Source: Leptobrachium leishanense
Lineage: Eukaryota; Chordata; Amphibia; Anura; Megophryidae
DNA: 64,000 bases
Assembly (NCBI GenBank): GCA_009667805.1
Contig: CM019063.1
Span: 85,649,877 to 85,713,876, forward strand
Direction of reading: 5' to 3'
The notes beneath the pieces are model-generated. The model saw nothing but the letters and a program-made list of their open reading frames with translations, made no database searches and was not told where the DNA came from. A program made the position numbers and the translations under genes. Below, in pieces: positions 1 to 11,876 of this stretch. Each line of letters opens with the position of its first letter. Position 1 is the first letter of the stretch.

Positions 1-1269
1 CTGCAAATCTGAAAGTTCTGGCCGAAACTAAATACACCAGCACGAAAGAAAAAATACAGCACAGTATAGTTACACATTCTACACATACCCAAACAATAAA
101 ATATAGAGGTTGTGCGTGTTTTTATTATTACTGCAGCATATATACACAGATTGATTTTGACAGGCGCTAAAAATGAACAGGAGACAATTGTGGTTCTTAA
201 TTCTGATTGGCTGAATCGCGTGAAAAAAAGTCTGCACACCGATTTCTGCGCTCTACGTTAATGTGTGTGCGTTTTTGCGCGACTTTTTTACGCGCAATAT
301 TTTTTGACGGATGAAAAAATGTGCTCGGATCGTAATACCTGCGTTAATTTACGCGCGTTAACGCTGCGCACAAAATTTATTGTGCGTTGAATGTAATAAA
401 GCCCTTATTTTTTTAGGTCTTGACCCTTGACGGGGAGGTAGAAGAAATAGCCCTTTTGAGAGAAAATCCAAATCAATAAACCTCAAGCCACCCATTTGTT
501 TTAACTTTATGCATATGATGCATAATTCTTTTACAAGAAACACAACACATTGATACTGTAATATGATATAGTAAGAATATTGAGGGACTCTTTTCAGTGG
601 AAGATTCAAATTGATGATTTGAGTCACTAAGTCATCCATCCATGCTCCTGAGGAAGTGGGACATATCCCATGAAATGCATTGAGCTGGGCGATTGTGAGC
701 TCTTATGACTGACCGGTGGACAATACCTTGGATCACACGGAACCAGCAATCTTCCACTTGTTGCGGTTGGAGACCGGAGAGTGTACGATCGGGAGGTTTG
801 AGCCACTGTGGCAAAAACACATATGCACATTTTGTATGTGCTAGTTGATTGTGAGTTTGTTTTTTGTATTTTAAATTTTTTAGTGTTGTAATAAAAATAC
901 TGCCCTATATTATCCTTTGATCTGATTTATTTGCAGATGGATTAAATACCAAGGGAGATTTTGGTGATGTACATATCTGTGTATTGTAGGTTTTTTTTGG
1001 GTGTCTCCCAACAGTGGGCTGCAGGGTGTTGCAAGCTTAACACGCATGTTTTTATTTTAATTCCTGTACCTGTAGGATCATCTAAAAATAGCTTTCAAAT
1101 CATTTTTAAAAATAGCTGTTCTTTGCAACGTCAAAAGTGCTTACATACCCATTTTTCATTGGGTTTATGCTTTGTAAACTCTTACTGTATTTTTTCCTAA
1201 AATTATATTATTTCAAACACAATCGTATAAATGTGCTGTTAATACATGGAGTGTATTCATACCCATTTA
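1..1269. other. Upstream sequence, no gene seen
   Basis: I see no exon, RNA gene or well-bounded element. The segment at about 626-830 (opening with a CTCCTGAGGAAGTGGGAC motif) has the look of an interspersed repeat, but I found no ends or second copy. Small open frames overlap on both strands and resemble no protein I know. Probably intron or intergenic DNA 5' of the visible ATG10 exons. Confidence 0.5.
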
Positions 1270-1273
1270 TTAA

Positions 1274-2506
1274 CCCCTTAAGGACGGGAGTAATTTTACA
1301 AGTTCGGCGCTGTTTCGAAGTAGAAGTTTGCTGAGCTCATTTTGACGGTTTTAAACGCGGTTTTAAGTCACATATTATTGTACCACCCAGACAAATTATA
1401 CATCGTTCTTTCCGGCAGACTTGGCAGATTAATAATATATCATTATATGTATACGTCGTGCCCTGCGAAAATGCTATAACAAAATTGTAAAAAAAAAATT
1501 GAATTTTCAATAAAATTTCAATCATCCACAGTGTGTATAAAGTGGTGATTTTTTTGCATTTTATTACCCGAGCCTTTGCGGATATATTCTATGGGGTAGA
1601 CTTGTTAAAAAAATTAGATTTTTTTTGTTTTTGTTTTTGGTTTTTTTTGGGGAGAAATTACGTGATTTTAGCTAAACCCCCCAAAAAAATCATTAGTGAA
1701 GCATCATTGTTCACATTAGAATTGAAATGTGAACAATAGTGCTGCATTAAAAAAAATGCACGTTTTTATTAATATTTTTTTTTATAATTTTTACACTTTA
1801 ATTTTACTAGTAATATGGTCATGTTTGATATCATTCGAAAGGCCATGATCAGGCCTTTCAAACGATACCCTACATGACCCCCTAGCTGTCACCGATCATG
1901 AGATAAATGGGTTCAAAGAACCCCTCTATCTTCACCATGGGATTTCCTTAGGAAATCCCTTGGCAGCTAGGGGTTTCCTGGTTAACTGATGTCATAGGGC
2001 CACGCCCGATGACGTCAGTGTATGTGGGGAGTCCCGGAGGTGGGGCTGCCATCCAAGATGGCGGCCTCCACCGGAAAAAGGCTGTGACCTGGCATCGATT
2101 GGTGCTGGTTCACAGCCTTGCCATCAAGGGGTTAATGCCATAAATCCCTGGAAAGGCCAGGCTGTGCCCTTTCCAGGGATGCCTGGCATTAGCTGATAGC
2201 CCCCAGCGATGGGGAGATAGAGGGATCCTAAGGATCCCCCCTCCCCTCCAGGCGCTTCCCCTGCTCCGGCTGGGAGGGGACGCCTGAAATTGACGTCATC
2301 GCGTCCGGCGCGATGACGTCAGTGCGCCTGGATGCGCCAAAAGTGCCGGTCTGACTCCGTGGGAGTCAGAGCAGCGAGGGAGCCGCCGGAGGAGGTGAGT
2401 ATCTGTCGCCGGGGGGCTGCAGACGCCGGGGACATACAGTTACGTCCTGCGGCGTTAAAGCCCGCCTAATGCAGGACGTAACTGTACGTCCCGCGGCGTT
2501 AAGGGG
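1274..2506. mobile_element. TTAA-target non-autonomous DNA transposon, copy 1
   Basis: The element is flanked on both sides by TTAA (1270-1273 and 2507-2510), the duplication typical of piggyBac and Kolobok elements. Its ends are imperfect inverted repeats starting CCCCTTAAGG and ending GTTAAGGGG. No transposase frame is present. The interior has an AT-rich left half and a GC-rich right half with several perfect palindromes, including two TGACGTCA octamers facing each other at 2291-2322. Internal stretches match the elements at 35857-37075 and 41664-42290, so this is a multi-copy family. The superfamily choice within the TTAA group is inference. Confidence 0.75.
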
Positions 2507-2576
2507 TTAAAGGAACACATATCAAACCATAAAGGAACATGCTCTGACCAATAACCACAATGTCCTTTTAGGGCAA

Positions 2577-3162
2577 CAGTGGAACAGTGGCAACACTGGG
2601 AACAATATAGAAGGGGAGACACGTTAGATACCACAGTCAATATTGAGAGGGCACTAATAATTTTCGCCACTAAATCATACCACTGAAGAAAGTTAAGTAT
2701 ATATAACGAAGATTCCTAAATCCCAGAGTAATGTGGTGCAATGATACCTTTCTGTTGTACTAACCTGATACTTAAATTCAATATTTTATTTGGTGGTTTT
2801 TGACAACGTCCGATAACTGCTTCGGTGACTCCAATTTCACAAGTTACAGTGACCATTCATTAAATAGGGAATTCACTCTATTTTTGGTGAAATGGATTCC
2901 CCGAAATGTGACAAAAAGCAAAGGATCTGAAGATGAATAGACCCTTTCAAACCTGTGAAAAAGTCACGTTTTTATTTTATTTATGATTTTTATTTTACAC
3001 TGAATATGCTCATGTTGGGTATCATTGCAAAGGCCAGACTCTGCCCTTTCAAATGACAACTCAATGACACCAGGTACGACACATGTGGGAGAAGTTGGAT
3101 GCTGATCCCTGGTGGGGGGGGGGGTATGGGGGCAATTACCCCTCCCTGTAGAGACGCCTATG
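2577..3162. mobile_element. Short hAT-type non-autonomous element
   Basis: An 8-bp direct repeat TAGGGCAA flanks it (2569-2576 and 3163-3170). The left end opens CAGTGG and the right end closes GACGCCTATG. Its body matches, in order, the larger hAT element at 11877-13780 (the stretch with TACTTAAATTCAATATTTTA, and the terminal GGGGG/CCCCT blocks). It therefore represents a shorter copy lacking the nested insertion found there. No open frame of interest. Confidence 0.75.
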
Positions 3163-3164
3163 TA

Positions 3165-3270
3165 GGGCAATATTCCAAAGTCGGTGCTAACATAACCAGG
3201 GCTGTTGTAAATTTAGCAACTTCAAGACTATAATGGCTCTGATAACACCAGCTTTGGAATAGGGTCCTTA
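3165..3270. repeat. Hairpin MITE, copy i
   Basis: An imperfect inverted repeat of about 105 bp, with arms built on GGTGCTAACATAACCAGGG and its complement near the right end. Closely related hairpins lie at 48845-48955 and 59549-59680. TTA borders both ends, allowing for the hAT element inserted at the left edge, which suggests a 3-bp TTA target as in PIF/Harbinger (Tourist-like) MITEs. Confidence 0.65.
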
Positions 3271-4106
3271 GATTAACTTCAGTTGTTTAGTGTTTGTGAA
3301 AAATGATTCCTCTGAATTAAAGTTTTGTGTAGCACTACTTGCAGCCTGGGGAAGGGGTTGCACGGTGGCACCACTGGAATATGCAGCACAAAATAATTTT
3401 GTGGGCTGCCTGTGTGTGCATTTCCACTCGCCCTCACTTAATTTCCACTCGCCAAATGCTAGTAGGCGAGTGGAAATTCTGAGCCCTGATCTAGATCAAA
3501 TAGCCGATTTGGAAAGTAAGCTAAATGGGAGAATTTTTCTTGTTTGGGTCTTTTGACCTAGAATTTTCACTTCTCCAGTCATTCTTCTGAGTTTCACCTT
3601 TCTCTCTGAATATACCCGATAGTGTATTGTCTAAACAAGAAGACACGGAACAAGATTGTTTAAAATAGATAATTGGCTTTATTGACAGTTGGTTAGTAAA
3701 AGCAATAAATAAATGTGTGTGTGACTCCATAAATCAGTTTAGACCATAACAGATGAAACTCATTACATCACTATAGGATATAACAGAAGCTGGCAATGCA
3801 CATAGCTGTTGCAAGATGGAGGAAACCACCTCCCCACCACAAATCAATTACCATACATCTGTGCATCATTTTATTAGGAAGGATTGTGATGGTCCAGGGT
3901 GCCAATCTTTTCATCACAAATGGAAGTTGTGTTTCATGCAGTGGAGATCCCTATTATCTGCTCCTTCTCAGCATGCTCAGCTATTCAGTGCCTCCCATCC
4001 CTGTCCTAAGAGACCTCTTACAGGCCAGGTATTAAGGACAATATGTCTCGGAGATTCAGATTACTTTTTGGCAGCAGACACAGGGAGGATCTGCATGACT
4101 CCTATA
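3271..4106. other. Repeat remnants, no gene seen
   Basis: About 3486-3612 is a decayed relative of the hairpin repeat at 23309-23490 (shared segments around GACCTAGAATTTTC and CTCCAGTCATTC). Just before it, 3420-3487 contains an inverted CACTCGCC/GGCGAGTG pair ending in GAGCCCTG, which could be the end of a degraded hAT element. 4011-4045 resembles part of the hAT MITE at 22579-22770. The longer open frames here look like chance or repeat reading frames. Confidence 0.45.
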
Positions 4107-4877
4107 CACTACAGCAGTGGAGTAGTGGGGGGGGCTGGGGGGTACTTGCCCTGGGCACCTCTCTGCGGGGGCGCCGCAAGCAGGTATGGACTAACCATCT
4201 GGGAGGAATCCCATGTTGGTCTGACATCCTGGAAGTCAGACCATGCCGTCGGGAAACTCCCATTGACATCATCACACTTGACCACGATGACATCAGCAAT
4301 GGACCTCCCCCCAGCCGGGCAGGGAAATCCCAATAGAGGATCTACAGGGGTCCTTTGGACCACTTTATCTCCTGAACCATGAAAGATACAAGGCCTGATT
4401 TAGAATAAAAAAAAATTTCTCTTTATAATGAACAATATTGTTCTCTTTTCAATTATATAGTGAACAATGATGTTGCACGAACTCACCTTCTCATTTCCCA
4501 CAATACCAGCAATTGGTGGAGGTGTTGGCATAATGCTAAACTGACGTACTGCTACAAGGGGATGCAGGGGGTGCTTTGGAACCCTACGTCTATGATTTTT
4601 ACACCACACAAAGTCATGTGAAATGTAATTTGAAAGGTCACAGTCTGGTCTTTCCAACGATGCCAAATATGACCACGTAATGTGTAAAAGCAGAAAAAGA
4701 GAAAAAATATATTAAATGCCAAATTTACTTTATTTTTCTCCATTTTGAAGGCGTTGGTATTATGTTCTTTTACTTATAAAGCAAAGAATGCCACTGTCAT
4801 AACTCGCCTTCACATTTCTGAGGCCAGGAGCAAATGTGGAGGCAATGGCGCAAAGCGTTACACATTGGTTCATCTAA

Positions 4878-5293
4878 GGCTGGGGTCAGACGAACGCAGT
4901 GCGAACGCGCGTGCAGCCGCACTTTATCACGGCCGTAGTAGCAGCAAATGACGGGCAATATACGAAGTGCGGCCACACAAAAGTTCGGCCGGGCAACGCA
5001 AACAGCAAACGAATGCATTTTTTTGAAAACGTGATACCGCTAGTACTGACGTACAGAGTGCGCTGCGTCCATTAGTGGCTTGTGTGCGTGATTAGGAGAT
5101 GTCAGATGCTGCTAATGTCCGGCCAACATAACGTCTAGACGCAAAAAGGGTTTTATTGATGATCCATACAAAATCACGGATGAAAATGCGCATCGTAGGA
5201 CCGCTATCGCGTATTCCGTGAAAAAATACATCCATTCGTTCGAACGCACTTTTTCACGGACGACGTGAAAAATGCGTTCGTCTGACCCTAGCC
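4878..5293. mobile_element. PIF/Harbinger-like MITE, copy A
   Basis: 416 bp with terminal inverted repeats of about 20 bp, GGCTGGGGTCAGACGAACGC at left and its near complement at right. The body is CpG-rich for this window and closely matches copy B at 17612-18030. The 3-bp flanks read TAA at left and TTA at right, so the target duplication is not perfect here, but copy B shows a clean TTA duplication. No coding capacity is evident; the open frames on both strands follow the conserved repeat sequence. Confidence 0.8.
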
Positions 5294-5844
5294 TTAAACA
5301 CAAGCTACTTCACTGCTGCGAGGCGAGCGGGGGTCCTTGGGACCCTTGTATTTCCATTCTTTACAGCCCACAAAGTCACATTAGGTGTCATTGGACAGGA
5401 CAGAGTCTGGCCTTTTTCCTATGATACCAAACATGACCATGTAAAATGTCATAAAAAAAACACACAAGCAAACATAATTTTTTTATTCTTTTTTGTTCCA
5501 AAGCAATGGCATTGTCCATTTGTCACCTTTAAAATGAGCAATAAAACTGCCGTTACTCGCCTTTTAATTTCCCATTCCACAAGGATGGTCAGTGTTTTAT
5601 ACATCTAGTTCTATTATTCATAAAACACTATGAGGCAAAATACAAGCAAAAACTTTAAATTTTCTTTAGTATTAGTTAAAATACTGCATTTTTCTGCATT
5701 TGAGAAAATATACTAACGGTTCCCATTTCTAATTCATTTTTTGCTTTTTATTTTTTTTACAAGAGTGCACCATATCCTATATAACCAAAAAGGTTCGGAG
5801 GTTCGTAATTTTAGAAGCTGTAAATGATTGAAATCTGAATGAGA

Positions 5845-6053
5845 ATTATTTTTTATAGCATTCTGAGAGGATACCATGTATACAAATAGTAATGATATAC
5901 TTTCAACCTGCTGAGTCTGCTGAAAATAAGGATATATAATGTGACTGGGTCCTACAATAAAACATGACTTCAAATCTCGTTGAAACATGATGAGCACAAA
6001 AGCTCAAAATGAGCTCAGCATCACATGGGTGTAATGGCTCAGCAGTGAAGGGG
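5845..6053. mobile_element. TTAA-family element end, reversed fragment
   Basis: Matches the right part of the reversed copy at 41664-42290 (shared AAACATGATGAGCA and ATGGCTCAGCAGTGA stretches) and ends at GAAGGGG followed by TTAA (6054-6057). The other end of this copy cannot be placed, so it is annotated only where similarity is clear. Confidence 0.55.
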
Positions 6054-6481
6054 TTAAGGGTTGAGGCCCCACCTTCTCCCTCCCAGTGCTCCTTTGCGGC
6101 AGTGCTGGGAGGACGTGGTTGTGTAATATATCACTTCCTAGCGTTGTATGGCAGCCGCGTGGGAGGAAAGAACGGATCTTTGCTGGATCCAGGGTAAGCC
6201 CCCTCGCGGATGGGAATGTTCGGGGAGAGGGGGCATGGAGAACGGAAGAGGGGGTATGCAGAACGGGGGGGTTGAATAGGCAGAGGGGCCATCATGGATG
6301 GAAGGAACAACAAGGAAAGGGGGCATGCAATTGCCCATGAAAATAGCCCCAGTCATTGCAAGTCTTTTGCCATTTAGCGAGAAACAGAATCCAGGTTAAT
6401 GCACAATAAAGGAATATGGGGGCGCTAGGGGAGGACTTGCCCCCAGGCGCCTCATAACCTTGCTACGCCTCTACACTACAG

Positions 6482-8034
6482 TAATATTTCAGGTTCTTCT
6501 GGGTATGTTGGACAATGCCAGCCCCCACTTAACTTCTAAATTCTCTCTTGCTCTGCCACAGATAAAGGGGTTTTCATGACATAAGATGGGGTGAGATTAC
6601 CACAGGAGATCAGAAGAACTAGCACGGACAGTGTGCCCCATGCATATACACACAGCAGTGACTGCAGCCATTGTGTGAGCCACGTCATCAGTGAAGTGGT
6701 TGCTAGCTGTTCCATATAAATAGATATACTTGAATATATAAACCCACAATAAAAATACAAGGCCCTATTCCGATAAAATAGCAAATCGTGAATGGCAAAA
6801 TTGAGTATAAGCCATTAACCATTAGTGGTTTGCTATATTCGGGCTCAGGTGATTATAGTTGGGAACCGGTGATCTACACTAGCAGTGCCACCGTTGCTAT
6901 TGGCTCCTGGAGTCCAAAGGACTCTCCATTAGAATAGCAGCTCGTGCTGGTATAGTTAATGGCTCCATTCGTCAGAATAGGGTCCACAGACTTTAATTCG
7001 TAAAATCTATGTCCTACATTGCTTTAACTTATTCTACCCTTAAATCAATGATGTAACAGCGAAATAAAAAAATCATCTTCAATAATTATGAATATTATCG
7101 TCCCTGTTGAGTTAAAAAACAAAAAATGAAGTAAACCTAGAAACCTATGCATAATTAGTATTCACTAGAAGCAGTTAATCACCTCAGAAAAGCTCTGAGA
7201 CAAAACAAGTTGTTTAGCTTGTCAGTAAGTGAAGTGTAGGAACATGACTGTGCGGCTCTGGGCCTGGGATAATGGAGGAACGAGGGGGGAAATGTGTGGC
7301 TAGGAGAACCGTGTGCCAACAGCTCCACTTAGTGTGCACTTCAGCAATTGTTCCCTCAAGCACGATTGCTGCAATGAAAGGTTCCCTACTACAGCTAAAA
7401 GACTTTGGATCTTTCCAGGGAAGACACTTTGCTGTGTAGCAAGTGAGACTCCCAGTGGAAGAATGGGAACATTAATGTTTACACATATATTTAATTATAG
7501 GGATCTGGAAGCCAAGGAAAGAATAGACGCAGCCAAAAGAATACAGTGTTATCTCTTACAGCTTATTGTTACTGCAGATGGAATCCATTTGGTTTTTATT
7601 CCTAGGTGCTTAAGCACGATTTTCTTTTTTTTCTTCTTTTTTTTTGTCAATTATCCCAGTACTGTTTGGGTTATCCACTAACTGTTGTCGTTGCAACCAA
7701 GATAAACTTCAACGATGCAGATTTAGGGGAATTTAAAGAACGGCAGGCAAAGTTCGAAACTATCCTTTATTTTAGGTCATCGCCGTTACAGTAAATAATG
7801 GGGATTAGTGAATAACCACCAAAATGATTGTTTTTTTGGAAATTTTTCTGTTCAAATCTTCTTTTCATACCTGATTATTTTTTTTAAATCTTGTTTGTAT
7901 TTCATGCAGGGACAGTGCCAGGATTTTTGGGCACACAGGCAAAAAACATTCTTTCCCCTTCCCTATAACCCTGTAAACTGTTGATGTGTGATGAAAGGTG
8001 CGTGTGTGGGCTGCATATATTTAAAAAATTATTT
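6482..8034. other. Intron or intergenic sequence, no gene seen
   Basis: Mostly AT-rich and without recognised coding sequence. It contains the probable MITE at 6758-6984. The 122-residue frame at 7313-7681 does not resemble ATG10 or another protein I know, ends in a homopolymer-rich tract, and is treated as chance. Confidence 0.45.
6758..6984. repeat. Probable inverted-repeat MITE
   Basis: The left end reads AAGGCCCTATTCCGATAAAA and the right end GTCAGAATAGGGTCC, so the outer 10-12 bp are inverted. ACA-like trinucleotides flank both ends. No second copy was found in the window, so family and exact edges are uncertain. Confidence 0.4.
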
Positions 8035-8042
8035 ATGTAGCG

Positions 8043-8177
8043 CAGGGATCTCAAACTCACGGCCCCCCAGATGTTTTTGCCTACAAGTCCCAGAATTCTT
8101 TGAATGCATTAGATGGCTAGGGAATCATGGGAGCTGTAGTTCAGAAACATCAGGGGGGCCAGAGTTTGAGATCCCTG
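8043..8177. mobile_element. hAT MITE, 135 bp
   Basis: Perfect 8-bp target duplication ATGTAGCG (8035-8042 and 8178-8185). Terminal inverted repeats of about 35 bp start CAGGGATCTCAAACTC and end GAGTTTGAGATCCCTG. The two arms make up about half the element, leaving about 65 bp of unique core. The structure is diagnostic of a short non-autonomous hAT. Confidence 0.9.
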
Positions 8178-8185
8178 ATGTAGCG

Positions 8186-9483
8186 TATCCACAATGCGTA
8201 TGAGAGGTGACTGAGGCCGCCTCTGATGGCGCTTGGGCGACTGGGTCAGCTTTCATTCATACGTGCATGTTGTTGGCTGTACTCCATTGGCCCAGAAATG
8301 TCACTGAACAGGGAATTTCTCCGTACGGTGCCATTTCGGGGCCATTCGGCTATTCAGAGAGCAGGCAATTCTCCAAATTTTGGCGAACTGCCAGCAAGTA
8401 CAGTGCCTCTTCGACGCAGAGAAATTCCCCATAGAGAAGCAATGGTTAATTTATTCATAGAACATTGAAAAGCAGTGAAAAGTTCCCGAAATGCCTTGCT
8501 TTTTAGTGTTTTCATTCGGCAGGTTTATTCAGGTGAACCGCATAGGCTTCAATATTAAAAATATTCCTGTTTTTTAGTCAATATCTAATAAACCGTTTAT
8601 TATTTGAATCTGCAGTAACATGTCTCTTTATTGAATTTTTAGAATCTTTTAAGCATTTTTTGGGATTTTTTTGCAAAATATTTTTGTGGTATTCTTTTAT
8701 AGCGGATTTTCTTTTTTCTGTTGCAAACCTTTTGCTTATTCATAGGACCATTTATGTAAATTACAGTCATTTTAGTAGAGTAGTTTTTTGCAAACAGCGT
8801 TTCCATTTTGACACTTTCAATCGTTATGTTTTTTTTGTTTTTATCCCATTTGTCAGCTTGTCAGCTTTTTCCAGAGGCAAGTCCGCGCGGTGTTCGGCAG
8901 CTCATTTGCTTTTTCTGGACATGTTCAGTGTGTTTTTTCGGCGGTTCGAGTGATCTGATACTACGAATCGTATCGGATGCATTTTTCGGCGGCTTTTCAT
9001 CGGTTTTGCGGCAGAATTTCAGGTCCGTTTCCTGCACTCCGTAGAATTAGTGGTGAATGCTGAATTCACCGCAGGGTGTGGAAATTTGATTCCCCAAAGT
9101 GCAAGGAACTGGAGAGCACCGAAATGTCGGTGACATTTCGGTGTTCTCTGAATAACCCCCTTAGTGTCCTTATGCCAGCAAGTAGTGGATTGTGCGGTCT
9201 TATGACTGTGTGACAAGGTGTTTGAATAATAATTTTTAGGTGATTTTGCAAAAGTCACTTAATATCAGGTTCTCATTTCTTTTTAAATATTATGCTTTGC
9301 GATGAAAATAATGAGCGGCATTGAAATTACGTGTTACTCTCCTCCTGCCTGCAAATTTATGCTCCTGACACAAAGTATAGGAAGCATTAATTTACAGGAA
9401 GGTGATGTAACAGTCAAGTTGCAAGAGATGGAGGCTCTGCTAGAGAAGCAACTCGATCCTCATCCTATCTCTACTTACTCTAG
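8186..9483. other. Repeat-like sequence, no gene seen
   Basis: Contains imperfect dyads such as CCGAAATGTCGGTGACATTTCGG at about 9119-9141 (described by position; the two halves are complementary) and motifs shared with 2760-2960 and 13180-13320. This suggests mosaic remnants of non-autonomous transposons. 8570-8900 is T-rich. No gene is supported. Confidence 0.4.
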
Positions 9484-9492
9484 TCTATACCC

Positions 9493-10441
9493 TGACAGGC
9501 AACAGAGGGTTGTGGTAAATGGAGTTTATTCGGCGCAAGGTCTTGTTACCAGTGGGGTACCTCAGGGGTCAGTACTTGGACCCATTCTCTTTAATATTTT
9601 TATTAGTGATATTGCAGAAGGTATTAATGGAAAAGTATGTCTTTTTGCTGATGACACAAAGATTTGCAACAGGGTTGACGTTCCTGGAGGGATCAGCCAA
9701 ATGACAAATGATTTAGGTAAACTAAAAAAATGGTCGGAGCTGTGGCAATTGAGTTTTAATGTGGATAAGTGCAAGATAATGCACCTGGGACGTAAAAACC
9801 CAAGGGCTGAATATAGAATATTTGATACAGTCCTAACCTCAACATCTGAGGAAAGGGATTTAGGGGTTATTATTGCAGAAGATCTAAGGGTAAGTAGTCA
9901 ATGTAATAGAGCAGCAGGAAATGCTAGCAGAATGCTTGGTTGTGTAGGGAGAGGTATTAGCAGTAGGAAAAGGGAAGTGCTCATGCCACTGTACAGAGCA
10001 CTGGTGAGACCTCACTTGGAGTACTGTGTGCAGTACTGGAGACCGTATCTCCAGAAGGATATAGACATCTTAGAGAGAGTTCAGAGAAGGGCTACTAAAA
10101 TGGTGTACGGCTTGAAGGAGAAAAGTTACCAGGAAAGGCTTAATGATCTTAACATGTACAGCTTGGAAAAAAGACGAGACAGAGGAGATATGATAGAAAC
10201 ATTTAAATACGTAAAGGGAATCCACAAGGTAGAGGAAGGGAGTATATTTAAAAGGAAACAAAGTAGCAAAACAAGAGGACATAGTCTTAGATTAGAGGGG
10301 CAAAGGTTTAAAAGTAACATCAGGAAGCATTATTTTACTGAGAGGGTGGTGGATACATGGAAGAGTCTTCCAGTTGAAGTGGTAGAGGCCAAAACAGTAA
10401 TTGAATTTAAGCAAGCTGGGATAGGCATAAGGCTATCCTAA
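9493..10441 (+). pseudogene. Reverse transcriptase C-terminal part (CR1/Rex1 type)
   Basis: The frame runs from the middle of the reverse transcriptase palm to the natural C terminus. Visible motifs are [18 protein letters not shown] (palm motif B) and FADDT (catalytic motif C), followed by a KKWSELWQLSFNVDKCKIMH thumb-side block and the family's conserved C-terminal region around RPHLEYCVQYW. The endonuclease domain and the first catalytic aspartate of the polymerase are missing, so no activity is expected. The open frame continues upstream to an ATG at 9302, but residues encoded by 9302-9492 lie outside the LINE copy and show no family resemblance. The fused N terminus is therefore likely accidental. 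Confidence 0.8.
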
Positions 10442-10530
10442 ACAAAAGATAAATCCAGGTTAAGTATCCATGTAATTGGGCAGACTAGATGGGCCGAAAG
10501 GTTCTTCATCTGCCGACATTTTTCTATGTT
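9493..10530 (+). mobile_element. 5'-truncated CR1/Rex1-type LINE
   Basis: A non-LTR retrotransposon copy cut off at its 5' end inside the reverse transcriptase. The 3' end has the short TCTATG-type tail usual for CR1-like LINEs rather than poly(A). A 9-bp direct repeat TCTATACCC at 9484-9492 and 10531-10539 is a plausible target duplication, although its first bases overlap the tail motif. The reading frame is unbroken over about 315 codons, which argues for a fairly recent insertion. The choice between CR1 and Rex1/Babar was made by eye. Confidence 0.8.
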
Positions 10531-10539
10531 TCTATACCC

Positions 10540-11191
10540 ATTCTTATCCCATATATACTTAAGGGGTTACTCACAAAGCACCAACATTTCACTTCGGTGC
10601 AATTCCATTTCGTTGATATTATGGTGAATTCACTATTCACCATAGGATCACCGTAGGCAGCAAAGATGGAGTCACCAAAGCCTCATGAAAAAGTTGCCGA
10701 ACATTGCCAGAGAGTGGTGAACTGGCCTTGGCGAAATCCACCGAACTACAACAAACTGAACTCTCCTAGTCTCCTAATAGGTGTTTAAACCAATAGAAAT
10801 GTATTAAAATATGTCTAAATTATAAAAAAGGTCCTTTGGAAAATAATAAAAAAAGTCTGTTACAAAATTTGAAAGAAAAAAAAACACGTTTTAAAAAAAT
10901 TGGGAAACAAAAATTTCATCTAAAATAAAATACAAAAGGGTGTTTTAAAAATAAAAAATGTCTTTTTGCTAAAAATGAAAATGGTAAGGTTTTTTTTTTA
11001 AATATATTAATTTTTTACATTGAATTCTACATTTACATCCCCAGTCCTTGGCGCCCTAAGGCAGTCATTCTGGGTTGTTTAATGGAAGTGCAGACCCCGA
11101 TTTCATGATAATTTCCATCATCCATTGTAAATAATACAGCTTTATAATATTTTTTATTTTAGTATGAGTTACTTAATAGTAAATAAAGGCG
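10540..11191. other. AT-rich sequence, no gene seen
   Basis: Long A- and T-rich runs at 10800-11020. Fragments such as GGTGAATTCACTATTCACC near 10622-10640 are palindromic and resemble the MITE remnants at 2870 and 21860-22490. Nothing coding was recognised. Confidence 0.4.
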
Positions 11192-11876
11192 TTATGGCCC
11201 TATTACTATCATCTGCCCTGAGCTAAAACAGGGACACTAAGGGGAAAGATTTGCACTCGTAAACTCCCCCTTAGCAACCCCGTTTTGTTTTACAAGCAGA
11301 TTACGAGGGAGGCACTGAATCCAGCAGCCTGCCCCGTAATGCTGGTAGTCTCCTGGATAGTTGTGGCAGCGCTAACGCGCCGACGAGAGTAATCCCTCCT
11401 AGAGTCCATAGGATTCCATGGTGGCTTGTGCTGCCGGGCCACGTGACCTGTGCAATCTCACTCTCGCAAGATCATGCAGGGAGACTGGGGACTATTTGTC
11501 CCCAGTCTCACTCTGATCCCAGGTAGCCAGAATTGGCGGACAGCGCTGCCGTTCACTCCGCAGGATGAGAGTTGAGTATCTGATTTTGGGGGGGCTTTTC
11601 AGCTGGTGATAACTGATTCCGCAGAAGATGAATCCATTAGCACCAGCTTAGAGATGTGGCCAACATTTCAGTTAGCCTCAGCGGGGAGTAATTAGCATTA
11701 GGACTTTGTGATCCTAACTCTAATTACTCCTTGCTTGCTCTTTACGCTCCCCATGGTAAGTATAGGGAGCGCAAAGTACAGTAAACTCACGCTAGAAAGC
11801 ACTATTACTGATGTGCTAACAGATTTTTTTTTTAACCCGTTGGCAACTTGGATCTGATCTGGGTGTCACGCTATTA

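Larger units (their letters stand above)
4115..6473. mobile_element. hAT-type non-autonomous element (2.36 kb)
   Basis: An 8-bp direct repeat CACTACAG borders the element (4107-4114 and 6474-6481). Ends are CAGTGGAGTAGTGGGGGG at left and TGCTACGCCTCTA at right, imperfect inverted repeats of the common CAG-GCGTAG hAT type. There is no transposase. Inside it are a complete PIF/Harbinger-like MITE (4878-5293), a TTAA-family end (about 5845-6053) and a direct repeat in which about 4570-4700 resembles 5330-5450. It is a composite built up by successive insertions. Confidence 0.75.

Noticed and set aside
3816..4382. 188-codon plus-strand open frame
   Set aside because: It crosses the left boundary of a hAT element and its TSD, and its content is repeat-derived, so it is a chance frame.
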